Below, one piece after another: positions 36,253 to 50,279 of a DNA stretch of 64,000 nt. Position 1 is the stretch's first letter. The number at the start of each line of letters is the position of its first letter. The position numbers and the translations under genes are program-made. The notes beneath the pieces were generated by a model that searched no databases, was not told where the DNA came from, and saw only the letters and a list, made by a program, of their open reading frames with translations. Source of the DNA: Apostichopus japonicus (Eukaryota; Echinodermata; Holothuroidea; Aspidochirotida; Stichopodidae). The stretch is taken from assembly GCF_037975245.1 (NCBI RefSeq), contig NC_092572.1, forward strand, positions 9,508,001 through 9,572,000, given 5' to 3'.

Positions 36253-38688
36253 CTGATGCAAAACTTATTTCAGCGGTTCCTGAACTGTCTAGTGATATGT
36301 TCCCACAGCTGTTCATCAAAGGGACCTGCTCGCCGATAAAATTAATTGCAAGCTTTATGGCTCTACGAGCTCCCAATGAAACAAAGCAAATGGCTAGGGG
36401 TCTTTCTACCAAACCCACCCAAAACAAAAACATTCTGTGCTATATATTGTCATATATAGTCACAGACAGAGAGGGGAACGTACAGGGGGTGCTGGTGGGC
36501 CGGAAGTGACATTTCAAAATTGGGACTTACAAATGTACCCAAACCTGACTTTCAGAATGGTCAGAGAACTGATAGATATAAGAAATGACTCTGCTCAGAT
36601 AATGTGAATCATAGTGGTTAAAATTTCATCCAGCTGTGATTTTTGCTGAATTTGAAGTCCTCAAATTTAGCCCAATTCATGTGAATACATTGCTAAATTT
36701 TGGTCAGCTACAGGAAGTTCTTCTTTCGGGTGTAAAACAATAAAATAAGACGTTTTCTCAGCTATTGATTACCCGCAAACTACACAGATAGATTCACTTA
36801 TTTATGTTCGTTCATTTTTTCAACAAGCATGTACGTGTTTCTAAGCTACCACCCGTAGATCACATACTCTCTCACTCCTCAATGCTTGGGAATTAAACTT
36901 TTGACTCTCAGAAACCGCACAAATAGTACTTGTGACAATTTCTGTAGTCACTTTAAGATGCTAAATATTTCCGTGGAAGTATTACTAATGACATTTATAA
37001 AAGAGGAATGAATAAGACATGAAAGTAATCAGTAAAATAGGTTTGCTGCAGGGTTCAAGAGGGTGATCATTTTGACCAGGTGTTTGTCTCTTATCTAGGA
37101 TCCCATGGAAATCATATTTAATAGTACTGAAGCCATAAACCCATTGTTTTATCGCCCATTAACCTAGATATAATTGACATGTTTGTCGTGTAACACATGA
37201 AACTTCTGTGACAATATACTGCGATAACTGCGGCAGGGCTTTTAGTCTGGATGTTGTAGTCCTAGTAAGAAGAGACAATTGAATGCAAGTAAATGTTTCA
37301 TAATTATGATATTTTGCTTTTAGCAAGATATTCTTTCAAATTTGCTAAATCTCTGGAATACTAACCTTCAAGATTTAAAACACTTGATGATCTGCTCAGT
37401 TGAGTGCTGGCCTTAACATTAATCCATTAACTGTTTTATAAAGTCTTATAACTAAAGCGTGTTCCATTAACTTCACATATATGTATAGAGCAGTCTGGTT
37501 CAGATTTTGTCCTTGCCGCAACTGTCATGCATTGCGGTTATTTAACATGCATGTCAATTGATGCCATTATTTTCCCATTTAGTTAAATTCTGTGTTGCAT
37601 CAGAAAAACGGTCTGTGCTCTAGACTTATACTTCAGTCACTTTAATTGATGAACCTCAAAAAGAAAATCAGATGTGTTGTGGAAGAAATTCAACCGGGAC
37701 TGATAGTGCAGTTTTTTAAGAAATAGGCTACAAAAATATCAAATTTAATATTGTCACAAACATGTACTTCTAAAGGCATTTTTCCACTTTGATCATCCAA
37801 CTTTATTGCAAAACTTACAATATTTTATCAATTTTCCCTTTAAGTTTTGTCTTTTTCATGTTGCAATCATTTCTCTTTTCACATTTCTGCCAAAAAAAAA
37901 AACCTTTTTCTCATTTATGTTTTATTTTTGAAATTAGAATCTTCTTCCTCTAAACTGTCATGAGATCAGATGTCTCAAGTTTACTAAACAAAGGAAAAAT
38001 TGATTTCATAGATGTACATAACAATACAAAAGAATGACTAATCCTTGATTTATAGGTCTTCACAGAGTGAAACCTGCCAAAGTAAATCACTGCTCGAAAA
38101 AAAAAACCAGTAAAAAAAAGAAGAAAGAGTCAATTTTTTGACAAAGGATAATTTCTTTTCTTAGACATTTGCAAATCTTCAAATTTAATTACAGCTGTCT
38201 CCAGCCCCTTTGTGTGTCGATGTCATCGTCCATAATCCATACAATGTTTTATCATTTAATTCTTAAGCTCCAAGTTCGGGGGTCTTTGATTATTCTGAAA
38301 GAAACCAAAATGTTGATGAAAGTGTTTTTACACATTTTACGTCTTTTTGATATTTCAATAATCACAGTGACTTTTTTTAAATTCTTTTTTGCCTTGTGGC
38401 CAAAATTTTACTATTGTGCAATTTTCATTTATTAATAAATCTATGAGGACAAAGCCATTTTATCCAGAGAGTCAACAAAGAAAGGCACCGTTACCATTAT
38501 ATGAAAGAAAAAAAACCTTTGATCGGAACCAAATATAACAAAAGGGCTTGGGGATGGTTTCATTTGGATATATATATATATACTAGTGAAATGCTTTTGG
38601 GTGACTAATACTTCATACTTGGAAGCGTGATACAAAGGAAATGGTTTGAGGTCTAATAAATCATGTCACAGACACACAGAGTAAATGA

Positions 38689-39018
38689 TGGATCGAGAGA
38701 ATCCAAAGCAGAGGAAGAAAAAAAGAGGGGGGGGAGAAGAAAGAAAGATCGAAGAGAAGAGGCCAAGACGAGGAATTACGTGGTCGGTCTATTGATGCGG
38801 ACTTTGTCGAGATTAACGAATATTTAGCTCTGATTCAGTGCAAACAGAGACGGAGAAGGGTTCGGATGAAGAGATATATATATATACAAGGTGCTCCCTC
38901 CATCGAGATGGTTCCGAGATGCAATACAGAGAGGATACATCTGAGACGGAGAGATCGAAACGAACAGTTTGAAATATTACTTATCGACGTCGATCGAGTA
39001 ATCCCCGCAGATGACTAG
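38689..39018 (+). other. Stop-to-stop open frame of 109 codons in a CpG-rich islet
   Basis: The plus strand is open from after the TGA at 38686 to a TAG at 39016-39018. The first ATG is only at 38866, so this could only be an internal or last exon. The first third is low-complexity, rich in K, R, E and G, and includes a run of eight G. The later part is less biased (DADFVEINEYLALIQCKQ, then an arginine-rich stretch, then EILLIDVDRVIPADD). I recognise no family. CpG is much more frequent here than in the surrounding sequence, which could equally mark a regulatory element. Confidence 0.15.
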
Positions 39019-41767
39019 GAGAAATCGATGAGCCTGAGTAATAAAATCCCTGTCTGATAGTCCGAAGAAGTTTATGTAATTTTCTCGATCTGAAACCAGT
39101 TCTCGGGAGGATTCGAATCATCGGTGGCAATAAAACGAACATCGGGTGTCGTCATCTTCTTCTCTTTGTTTTTGTTTTTTATTTATATTTTTTTGAAGTT
39201 AATAAATGTTCTCGATAATTCCCAGCTGAACTATCTCCAAAAAATAGGCAGACAAACAATCAGTTAAAGAATTTTTTTTTTTTTTATGAGAATGAAAAAG
39301 TAAGAAGGATACGCAAAAAGCCGCAAAATGGGGAAAAAATGGTACGAATATTATCAAACAGAAATCACTTTAGAAGTTAAATGCAATGGTGACAAGCGTC
39401 TGACGGTTTGTATAGTGACTTGGTTATTTAGCTCCTTTTAGACAATTAATAAACACTCTATTTTGTCCCAAATCTTCAGAAATCTGTCTCATCATGAGTG
39501 GTGTTCTTGGAGAAAATGAGATGAAATTGTATTCCGCTGGGTATGTTAATTAAAAAATGTTTCACAAAGACGTTAGGAGCATTCTTCTTCCTCTTATCCA
39601 TAGGCAATCCCCCCTCCTCCCTTCCACCCCCCCTCCCAAAAAAAAGAAAGGAAAAGAGTGAGATTCTTCCAAACATATCCATTTAATTCAATTATGTCGT
39701 GCCATACGTCTGCAGGGATCACAGACTTTAAGTACAGAAATAATGGACTCAATTTATGGTACAGAATTTACAAAATACTGCCATTAAAACAAGCAAAGTG
39801 ATCTATGTTCTATAACGTTGTATAATGTTTTAAACTCTGCAAGAGGTGCCATTTCCAAAGACATAAATTCCAAAGTGTCTTAATCTGTACTATTTCCCAA
39901 AGTGTACCAAACTTATAGACATTTTGCATTTATTAACTCATACCATTCATTTAAGTTCATACTTCATGCTATGTATGGCAGATACAAGTTTGGCAAGAGT
40001 ATAGATTATAAGGTAGGAAATAAAAGTTATTAACACCATGTTTATATTTTGCCATATTCTAACAACTAAGCTCTGTTCCTGAAGGTTTTGTACAGTACAT
40101 TAACCATGCAGGTTTCAAGCTTCCAATTCATTATTAGCTACAATGTAACCCTAGAAATGAAAGTATTGTAGAAACAAATTTACAAGCTAATTTTGTTTGT
40201 TCTGTAAGGGTGAAGACCTCAATAGACTCTTAAATCAATTAACCAAGCAATGTGCAGAGTACAACTTTTTCACACAACGTTGACAAATTGACTCGATTTT
40301 ATTTCTGTCTAAATTTTATTTATAAATATTACAAACTGTTCAAGAATTCTTGCTTTCTACCATATTTAATGACACCAGATAACTCAAGCTAACCCAAGCT
40401 AACTCAAGCTAATTCAAGCTAATTAAAGCTAACTCAGCTAATGAATTATACATTGTTCTGGGATGTTAATATGGAAGTGCACTTGAAGATTTTTTTTGAA
40501 GACAAGTACTTTCTTCACCAACTTCTCTCCCTGCCCCCAACCACCCCCCCCCCCGTCCCACTACCTCTCCCAATGTTTATCTTAAGTTTGGAAAGCTAAC
40601 TTGTAATAGATTGATGCCCTGAAGTTAACAGTTCGGTTGTTTTCCGTTCGTAAGAGATACCATATGCTTCTTTTGTTTGGATTTTCTTCGCTCCAAATAT
40701 AAGATCAGGGAATCAAAGTCTGACGGCTCAAGGCCAAAGATTGTTGACGACGAAATTATATTAAATCAGTTGCCGCACGGTGACTCCAAAACAGTCTAAA
40801 GAATTTATATAAGAGACATTTTGGGCACATAATGTTTATATATATAGTTCATGTACAAGCCGTTGCCTTTGGAATCCTGAGTACATCAAAGCTGGAGATG
40901 TGCAAATGAGAATGTCTCGGTACCGTAAAGGCCAAAACATCCGATAAAGATCGCCCGAGGGGTACTCAAAGTCTTCACGAGATGCAAATTGCTTAGTTAT
41001 GTCTTAGCCATATTGAGTTGAATGGCAAGAAAACCTAATTTACGGGCAGCTCGGGAAAGAAATATAGTCGTTTACCATAGATATACATTGTACAATTTTA
41101 GAGCCCATGAATTTAGAATTTGAAAGGAATTTATAGATAATTTTTCGCATGATCACCTAGTTTGTCATCATGTCAAATGCTTGAATTTGACGTACATCAA
41201 AATTAGTGACGGGGCAGAAAAGTTGACGAACAGAGAAGAACTGAGGCGATAAGGAAGAGGGTGTTTGCGACTGGTGAGTCGTCTGCGATAAACCGAAGAA
41301 ACGAAAAAAAAACAGAAAAAAACAATTGTACACGAAGACGTAAGGTACAGTGTGTGCAGTAGATGATGTACATTAATACTGGATGAAACCAGAATGTAAA
41401 AATTTACATTTTAGCCACATTTTCTTCTGAAAAGTGAGTCTGACGAATATCAAAAGCTGGTAATGCACCCAGGGGAGGAGTAAGGATGATCAGAGATTAA
41501 GTCTAAATTTGGAAACAATCGTGCGCTGTTCGCAGTGTATAGCGGTGCTCAAATTTTTTTTAGTGTTTCCCAAATTACTCCATAAAATATAAAAGACATG
41601 TGGTGGATGATTGTTATTAAATGGAGTATACTGTGCTGGGATTTGTATGAGCATATAACGTGTTGTCCAATTTTTATTTAGGTTAATTACAAGTATAAAA
41701 TCTTTGCACTTGTATATAGAAATCTTTCAATTTTAACGATGCGATGTGGGATAAATTTATATATTAG
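39019..41767. other. No gene seen; CpG-rich islet at about 40900-41300
   Basis: AT-rich sequence with one minisatellite. The islet has above-background CpG on both strands but no convincing open frame or splice-site pair. Confidence 0.4.
40379..40442. repeat. Minisatellite, about 10 bp x 6
   Basis: AACTCAAGCT and close variants (ACCCAAGCTA, ATTCAAGCTA, ATTAAAGCTA) repeat about six times. Confidence 0.8.
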
Positions 41768-41849
41768 AGACTGACTTCTAAGAGACTGCCTAAGAGACTG
41801 ACTTCGGTCAGCTTGCGGCTTTGATAAGCTAATGACGCTTCCTAAATTA
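41768..41849 (+). mobile_element. SINE core fragment, same family
   Basis: Only the conserved 3' core is present: AGAGACTGACTTC occurs twice in a short partial duplication, followed by GGTCAGCTTGCGGCTTTGAT and AAGCTAATGACGCTTCC. The tRNA-like head is missing. A 71-bp tandem duplication starts immediately after it. Confidence 0.55.
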
Positions 41850-41850
41850 C

Positions 41851-41992
41851 ACACATTATTCTCTCATTCACCTTATTTTGTGTGTCTTTAAGGTACATCG
41901 GCTATATATATGGTATAGCCTATACATTATTCTCTCATTCACCTTATTTTGTGTGTCTTTAAGGTACATCGGCTATATATATGGTAGCCTAT
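41851..41992. repeat. Tandem duplication, 71 bp x 2
   Basis: Two almost identical units (ACATTATTCTCTCATTCACC to GGTACATCGGCTATATATAT) start near 41852 and 41923. They directly follow a SINE fragment. Confidence 0.9.
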
Positions 41993-42239
41993 GCACCTTC
42001 AATACTTTCCCTGCCATTTCAGACCGATACAATTAGAGGATAACTTTGATACCCAATAAAGTTCATATGCATGCCACCACACACAGACATATAATTTTTC
42101 TATTGCCCTGCGGATTGTTCACCAAGTATTTATGGTAATTTTTCATTTTTGTAAGGTCGGTAAGAGTGATTCCATATTTTTTCCTTTCGGGAAACCCCAA
42201 AAAAGGTGTTTGTTCAAGTTTCTTAACAATGGATTTTGT

Positions 42240-42440
42240 GAATTTTATACAGAACCCTACAAATACTTTATATACTATATAAACTAAAATACTTTATTTT
42301 TTTAAAAAACTTTAGTTTATTAAAAAACTAAAATACTTAAAATACTTAAAAATAAACTAAAATAAATATATAAACTAAAATACTTTATATACTATAACTT
42401 TATATACTATAATACATAATATACTATAATGTAACACTTT
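42240..42440. repeat. AT-rich minisatellite
   Basis: Irregular copies of AACTAAAATACTTTATATAC and ACTTTATATACTATAATG follow one another. Confidence 0.75.
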
Positions 42441-43044
42441 ATATACTATAATGTGACTTTTAAGTTTAAGACCATCTGTCCACTTGTCTGGGAGACACAA
42501 CATACCAACCCTCATGCTATACATGGTTTATATAGATACTCAACACATGCAGGTAGGTTATGAACCCAACCTGTACTTTCAAAACGTACACTTTGTCCTA
42601 CATCATGGATATAGCCAAGTCTCGTAGTTGGGCCAAGCTGTCACCTAAGCAGATTGTACAAAATGGTTTTATTGATTCTAGCATTGCAACTTACATTTGA
42701 GTAGCATACTTGATAAGTTGCCAGAATATACACCTTTGCTATATGTGCACAAGAGTTGGGAAAAAATTTCAAGTTTTTGGTTAGAAAGTCCTTAGGAGAA
42801 CAAATAAAAGTATGAAACAAAGATGACTGGGGTGAGTTTACAAATGAAACTTCAGATCTACTTGTATATGTACATTTATGGAAGCCAAGGTGTATTTATA
42901 GCTTTCTAAACAATGATGTTCCATGATCGAATGAAAAGTGGAACATTTGAGAAGATATTGCTACACTTTCTAAAAAAGTAACCCAAGAAGGAACCTTGGC
43001 ACGAGCAACAAACAACGAACCGACTGATCCGCTCAACCCCCCTG

Positions 43045-43082
43045 CCCCCCCCCCCCCCCGCCCCCCCCCCCCCCCGCCCCCA
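43045..43082. repeat. Longest C-rich homopolymer block
   Basis: Two runs of 15 C are separated by single G residues. It is the most extreme of many G/C runs in the window. On the minus strand it yields an artefactual glycine-rich frame. Confidence 0.9.
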
Positions 43083-43121
43083 CCTCCTTGCATCATCGTC
43101 AGGTGTGTATAAGGCTCCACA

Positions 43122-43139
43122 TGATCTTAGCCAAAAGGC
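43122..43139 (-). ncRNA. Short U2 snRNA-like fragment
   Basis: The minus strand reads GCCTTTTGGCTAAGATCA, which equals an 18-nt stretch near the conserved 5' end of U2 snRNA. The flanking sequence on either side does not continue the U2 match convincingly, so it is at most a pseudogene fragment or part of a U2-derived repeat. Confidence 0.3.
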
Positions 43140-43575
43140 TGGAACGCAAGAAGATGTTACTAAACTACTGTACATATGGTCAAGTGTCATTGAATGGCCC
43201 TTAGAGCTCCCTATTACTGTGCAGTTTTGGTACGAATAAGTTTATTAGAAATGCCACACATAGTGGATACATAACATTCTAGGCACAACTGTACCATCCC
43301 ACTTAAACGTTTGGGGGAATCTTGAACAAACATACCAAAATTGTCAGCTATATAATTACCGTGTAAACATACACATGCTATGAAAAAAGTGAATTAAATG
43401 CCAAATCGTGTCTCAATTTATCATTTTTAGGTTATTATACCTCAAGATGAGGCTGACTAACAAACAAACAATTTATGCTACATGAATATTTAAGCACGTT
43501 TTGTTCTTTGAATATTCAAACCCTTTCTGCACTACGAATATTCAAACTGTATACCATTCAGAAACATAGCTATAA

Positions 43576-43782
43576 CACCCAGTCGGGACATTTTTTTCTA
43601 TATTGTAGTATCATGTCCTACTTCAGAGCACTCGTATTGTCAGTGCGAGCAGTGTAAATATCATGTTTCTATCAGATCAAGGTTAGGAACTGTTTGTACT
43701 GTCAATACCAGTGCTTTGAGAGCATGATATTGGAGTACAGTTTAGAGAGGTATTAGCATTAGGAAATTGTCCCAACTGACTG
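43576..43782. mobile_element. 207-bp inverted-repeat element, copy 1
   Basis: The left end CACCCAGTCGGGACATTT matches the complement of the right end (TTGTCCCAACTGACTG). The interior is closely similar to the element at 59672-59879, for example ATATCATGTTTCTATCAGAT and CTGTTTGTACTGTCAATACC. The two copies have nearly the same length, which supports a defined MITE. No clear target duplication was found, and the outermost two or three bases are uncertain. Confidence 0.55.
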
Positions 43783-46700
43783 AAAAACAAGACATTTGAA
43801 TGGTCCACTATCTTTTCTACCCTGCAAATTATGGAGTGCAGACAATTAGTAACTGTTACAAGAAGAGCTGTGCATAAATTAACAATATGTCCCAGGGTCT
43901 GTATAGTTTATGACATTACTATAAAATTCATGATGTATTTTATGTACCTTACAATTAACATTCCCCTCCTCACAATGCTGCAATCATACCCCTACTAAAC
44001 GAGCTACTAAACTTGACAAATGGGAATTTGCTCTTTATTTTCCTACCTCACCTGATATTTCCAACATATTACTCCTCTTAATGCATCAAAACATTACCAT
44101 TAACAAAAAAATAAAAAAAAAAACCTAAGAAATACACCAGTGTAAAATTTCCATCTTGAAATCTTTTTAAGATGGGATGGAATGTAATCTAGACGAGATC
44201 AAGCAATATTAAGTCTCGTCTGGTTTTGAGTTTCTCTTTTTCCCGGTTTATTTTTTTTTTCACGAACGAGAGAACATAACTTAAAGGAGTGAGGCTTAAG
44301 GAGTATAAGTCTGCAGTATTAACGATGACTGCTACAGACTGACTTCGTCTCAGGTCTCGGACACATGACGGAGAAATTTCTAACGTGTTTCGTCTCGGCC
44401 AGATGTCACCTCAGCGCAATTAAAAGAAGACACATGGGAGAAATTAATAGGTTATTATTTTGAAATGAGATACCGTCAACTGTTGAGTCATTTTACATGA
44501 GTCATTGTAGACACCTGTTTGCCTTTATGCCAGGTTGGTTGGTAGGTAATTTACACCAAATTTAGGTTTCAAACTCTAAACGCTCGATACTGTGGTAAAA
44601 ATGTGATATTCTCATATATATGTGCGACTAAAGCGAAACATTTCATGGTAATTAGTATGCATGGTATGATGAGATCGAAGGAAAAGGTGTTATTTGAATG
44701 ATACAAAATTGCGGCTGACTACTTAGCAAACAAAGGGTTGTTGAGGCAAAGAAACTGCTATTCTACTTGAGTCGCAAATCCCCCTGGTAAAGGTTAAACA
44801 GTGGTCTGCCATATAGGGCAATTGATGATCCCTATGTGTAACTCTAATCGGCTTTAATCTTTGTCAATAGATTCATGTATCCATTGTTTGATTATTATAT
44901 AACGACTTTTGATTAAGTAGCATGTCAGTTTCTTTGGAATATACGTCACTCAACAATATAAATATATACATATATATATATAAAATAAAATTACTCTAGA
45001 TTGAGCAAAAAATCACAATTATCTTCATTAAGTTACTGACTGAGTTATAAAATTCAGAAATATTCAACACTACTTTAGGTTCTGAAAACAAGAAATAGCT
45101 GTGGTGCTCTTTAAGTTTGCCAATGCATCTCTACTCCATCCTACCCCCTCCTACCACTACTACCCCTATTCCCCCCCCCCCCCCCCACCAACCAAAGAAT
45201 AACAAAGTTTGCCATTCAGTACACTACTACATATGCTGCCTAAAATAAATTTGAACTAAATAAAACAGCTTTGGAGCCTACACTGCATGTGTTCTGATGG
45301 ATTAATGTAGACAGGAACACCTATTGATCTGTACAGTAATTGGTAATTCATGACATATGATGCATCAATAAAACACAAACAGAAATTTGCTCAAAACTTA
45401 TTGAAAGTAAAATTTTGTGGTTGTTTGATGATCAACTACAAGTAGAAAAAATTTACTGAATAATTGGGTTTTGAAACCTTCCTTGCATTGGGGAAAAAGA
45501 AACTTACTGTTTTCCTTTTAACTGCACATGGATGTATCTTGGAGTAATGTTGTAATGGTGAAGAAAAATGTGTCCCATGCATTGTTAAAAATTCGGAAAT
45601 ATTTTTTTTTGTGTGATTTAAAAGAGTGCAGCTTTTAATTTGCTGAAAAATATTCAAACACTGACATTTTAGGTATATATAAAAGACAGAAGATTCACTT
45701 GTTGGAACAGTTTGAGGGTTATTGTTGGGACGGTCTGAGGGTTACTCAACCCCTGACAGCAAAGTTAGCAACCCCAGTGCCTGCAGCTGTGAGGTTTGTG
45801 CCACCCATTCAGCACGACATTATGTACAGTACATTACTGCATTTATGAGATGAACCAAAAATTTATTTCATGATTTATATTTCCTATTAATGCTTGTTTT
45901 AACCCTTTAAAAAAAGCTACTGAATTTAAACATATCATGCTTTTAACATCATGAATTGTGACCAAACATTTATGGGGAACAAAACGTCTTGTCACTAGAT
46001 GTTGGAAATCCAGATAGATATCAACAAGACACAGAAATTCTTACAAAACAAAAGTAAATAAATCACGAATGTAACACAACCTAGCTCTAGAACTTAGAAA
46101 CGAAGAGATTGAGGATGGCCGACCGTTGATGCAACAGCTCCATTACCATACAATTGATATGCAGCTGTGATTTAGTTGACATATATATCAAAATGATGAA
46201 TGACAAAAATTAATCTTAGATCATCACCATGACGACGAGGTTCAATGACATCACACACGCCCTTAATTTGGTCTAATTTACTGCATGCCTGAAAGACACG
46301 CACATCAACGTTTTTGAAAATACCAAATCTGTCTCCTTTTGAAAGAATTACGCAATTTTTACATTTTTTTACACGCTTTTTTGATAATGTTTAGTTTCAA
46401 ATTTTGCTTCGATCCCGTCTGGAAATTACCGATTCAAATGCTAGGAGGGATCCTGTAGAAATGATTTTTTTCTTCGTCTTTTTTGAAATGTTTTTAAACA
46501 TTTTAAGCATACAATTACATCTCTCATTTGCATCAGTATGCACCCTACATGCTCATGCCCTCTCGGGGTGGTTCACCATGACATTTCTCAGGCTATACCG
46601 ATGCAAGATGCCTTCTTGCCATCTTCGCCTACGAATGAGCAAACATTAAAAAAAAATTCTTACCCATAATTCTTATCTTCAAGGCATATCTGAGTATAGT

Positions 46701-49530
46701 TTACTCTTGATGTTATCTCAACTAAATGAATGCTTCCAACATTTTGCTTTTATAAAAAAAATTAGCATCCTCTCCATTTCACAAAAGATGTGACTTGATG
46801 AAAAAAGAAAAAAAGAAAAAAAAAGAAGGATTTTCAAATGTCCTGGCAGGCTGACGACTAATGAATGTATAAGCCTGTAAGCTGCATTTATCTGCAGACA
46901 TGGTTGGCTTCAGGTCTACAAATTGCGCAAGGGGCTATGCATTAATCGAATTCAAAATCTTCCCTTTTGTAATACTAAGCTAACATATGGAAAGATCTAT
47001 CATTATAAGCTACAGTATGTGAGAACATCATTAATGCATTTTACAATTAGTGGAATTACACAATATTACCAGGAAAACTTAGGTCTGCATTATAAGTAAA
47101 ATAATACCTGTGCATTCAATTTGTGAGACTGACATTTTTGACTAATTGTTATCAAATGATTTGATTAGTGGTGGTATGGGAGGAGGGGGTGAGGGGGGGT
47201 GTGGGGGGCTGTCCAATCCTAACATGAGCATAATATAGCTGTATCATCGGTATGACTGCAAGGTCTTGCAGAATCGAAAATAAGTTTGAAAAACACTTTT
47301 TTCTGATGTCCTGCATGTTCACATATCAGGGCTGCCAAAACAAAGAAGGGGAAGGGGGGGTAGCAAGAGGGGGAGGAGATGGAGGAGAGAGAAATAAGGG
47401 GCAGAAAGAGGGGGAGAGAATATAGTCACCAATAGTTTGCAGAGCAATGATTGACATAAAATTCTGTGTAGCTGTGAATAGGGCAGCACTTTCAACGCTT
47501 GGTTTGAATCAAAGCAATGGTTCAAAGCAATGGTTCAAATCAGGACTGCAAGGTCCCCTTCTTCTCAAGGGGGGGGGGGGGAGGAGACACACAGGCACAT
47601 AATTCTGCGAACTTGAAGCTGATATCAGTTCTGGGAATGGGTTCCCCTGGAGTGCTTATAACGGACATGGCTTCATGCTCCCCATGGCTCTTGGCACTTG
47701 CTTGCATAATTCCCTCAATGTGGCCAGTTACCCTACTTGTAAATGACTGGAAAAGCCTCTGCTCCCCCTCCCAACCTCCTTCCATCCTCCATCATCCATA
47801 TCAGGTCTTATATTTGCAGGACTGACCACCATGAGGAACCAGTCCTGAGTTGACCTACAGTAGCCTACATAGGCCTACAACTAGATGACTATAATCAATT
47901 AAAATGGGTTTCTATAATTAAGTATATAGGAAACAACAAAAATATAGATGATGTTGCACTCTCAGCATGGATCCAGTATCCTCATGCAACATTGCCTCCC
48001 ACCCTCGCCAAGAATCATCATGCAACGTTGCCAAATCAATATGTGAGCTTTGCCCGTTGGGATGCTTCTAGAGCATGCATCTAGACAATGGAATGGAAAC
48101 AACATTTTGTTTCCCTGCCCCCCCAATCTTTTCTTTTAACTTTGTGCCCTACCCTACAGTATATCCACCAGCTAAACAAATTAGGCCTAATTACTACACA
48201 ACTACTGCTACGGGTCAATTGTATATGTTCGACACCTACTAATACACTCGACTTTAACACAACCCGATGGTATGGACACTTACAATACTGTGACAGCTTT
48301 TATATCTCAAGGGCTTACAATCCATCTAAAAGGTCGGAATGACATGAAATATACAGACTGTGATGCAATTGATTTCTTGAAATAAATTTGCTGGAAAATC
48401 CATAAAAGATCACCATGGCCTTTATTGCTAGCAGGATTTGACATACAGGTGCAAAGTTAATTGGCCTGAGAACAGGAATATTACATCACCTCGTTGGTCT
48501 GAACCCTAGCAATTATTATCAAATTTAATCGCTATATGGAAGTTAATCACAATTAATTTAATAATACCACACAAAAAAAAAATGCATTATTCTCATTTTT
48601 CTCTCTGAAGAATTTTTTGACATAAAATGTCAGCGGATTTTGTGCATTTATTTCCATCGATTATGTGAAGAATTTACATTATGAAGATATGTATGACTTT
48701 GATCCAAATTGGGTACATTTAACTCTGTAGTCCCATTTACAATGCATTCACAAATTTGGAAAATGAGAAAAATGCATGTTTGAGAAACTCAAGGAACATT
48801 ACCACATACATGCTTACAATGACATTCAGCTAGGTATACACTAACTGTTTTCTATTACCTAAACATTGCAAGAATTAAACATTCTAATAACCAAGATTAA
48901 CCAATTTATTTATCTTATAATGGATTCATATAGTCTGCATAAATTATGCACAAATTGTGCACAAATATGTCCAAACTTTGGGAATGTTAGGTGGCATGTT
49001 TACATCACAAGAGAGGGGGGGGGGAGCTGCATGGGACCACACAGCAAGAGGACATTTAGCCAGCTAGTTTGCTTTAAAAAATCTGAACCAGCCAAAAAGA
49101 AACACAAATGTCATGAAACGTCACATACTTGCAAAAATGTAGGCGTCCGCTAGTTGACTTGTTTTTTCTCCATGCAATATGTTTGAGGCATAAATAAATG
49201 CATGAATGGCGCATACATATACATATATATATACCCTTCCAAACTTTGGATTATAATTACTTTGTGAATGTTTCTATAATGACAAGGGCCCCCTAATTTG
49301 CCAGTTTTGACTGGTGCCCTGAAGGACTCATAATCATCTATCGATTCTCGCTGCATGAATTACATTCCTATACTCGTGGTAAATGTAGGTCATAGGTTTT
49401 TGACATGAGGGTTCACAGGCGGTTTTATGTAAGTCCAAATTAAGGATATTTGTCTGCACGGTCCCACTTTATGGCTAGCATGACAGGTGTTTTATTCCCC
49501 CCCCCCCTTGCTTCTTAAACTATCAAGATA
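43783..49530. other. No gene seen
   Basis: Long AT-rich stretch with G/C runs (45171-45186 and near 47570) and small duplications (47505-47545). Frames at 46404-46649, 47517-47825 and 48866-49153 show no family motif. Confidence 0.5.
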
Positions 49531-49779
49531 TGTATGTATGTGTGCGTGTATGTATGTATGTATTTTAGATCCTCCTGCAAGCAGGAACCCGGGAAGGAGC
49601 CTCATTGGCTTATCAAAAGCCGCAAGCTGACCGAAGTCAGTCTCTTACATTCATATTTAACGTCCATGATTATGAATTGTCAATTGTCAACAACTCTGTA
49701 ACTGGATGATATACATTATTCTTGGAGTGACTCGAACCCGGGACCTTATGATTGAAAGGCACCGGTGTTAACCATGAGA
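49531..49779 (-). mobile_element. tRNA-derived SINE, same family, slightly truncated head
   Basis: The plus strand begins with a (TATG)n-rich tail and ATTTTAGATCCTCCTGC. It continues through the conserved core (CCGCAAGCTGACCGAAGTCAG) to the B box (GACTCGAACCCGGGACC) and stops at GGTGTTAACCATGAG, so the A box is damaged by a small deletion. A sequence resembling GAGATTTATGATATGAGATTT follows and may be unrelated. Confidence 0.75.
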
Positions 49780-50279
49780 TGAGATTTATGATATGAGATT
49801 TATTTCTATAAATTTGCTATTGCATTTAGTATCACAACACATTTTGGGAGGCCAAGGACAATACCCCTTCACCAACCTCTAGGCCTGAACTGAGGAACCA
49901 GCATCGAACATCTTCACATTAGCCTAAAATTTGGAAGCGTTACTGAGATCTAGTAAAGCAGAGATCTTGAAAACTACCATAGAAATATCACTTGATATTT
50001 TTATTTTCTTGGACTACGACATACCAAGACTATAATATCTGTTGACGCTGCTCTGTTGACGGCCATTAAAAGGTTGCAGTTAGAAAAAAAAATTGGCCAC
50101 TTCAGTACCAGGTCAGGCATTTCATAGTAATGGACTTCATTCTTGCAGTTAAGATCGAATTGAAAGAAATGACACAAGCATATAGATAGAAATCCTCTAG
50201 ATGTTAAAGTGATTTCTATAATTACAGCATAATGTGAAAAATAAAAAATTAAAAGGCTGCAGCCACTACAAAATCCTGC

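Noticed and set aside
42896-43190. Glycine-rich minus-strand frames
   Set aside because: The glycine run is the translation of a C/G homopolymer block.
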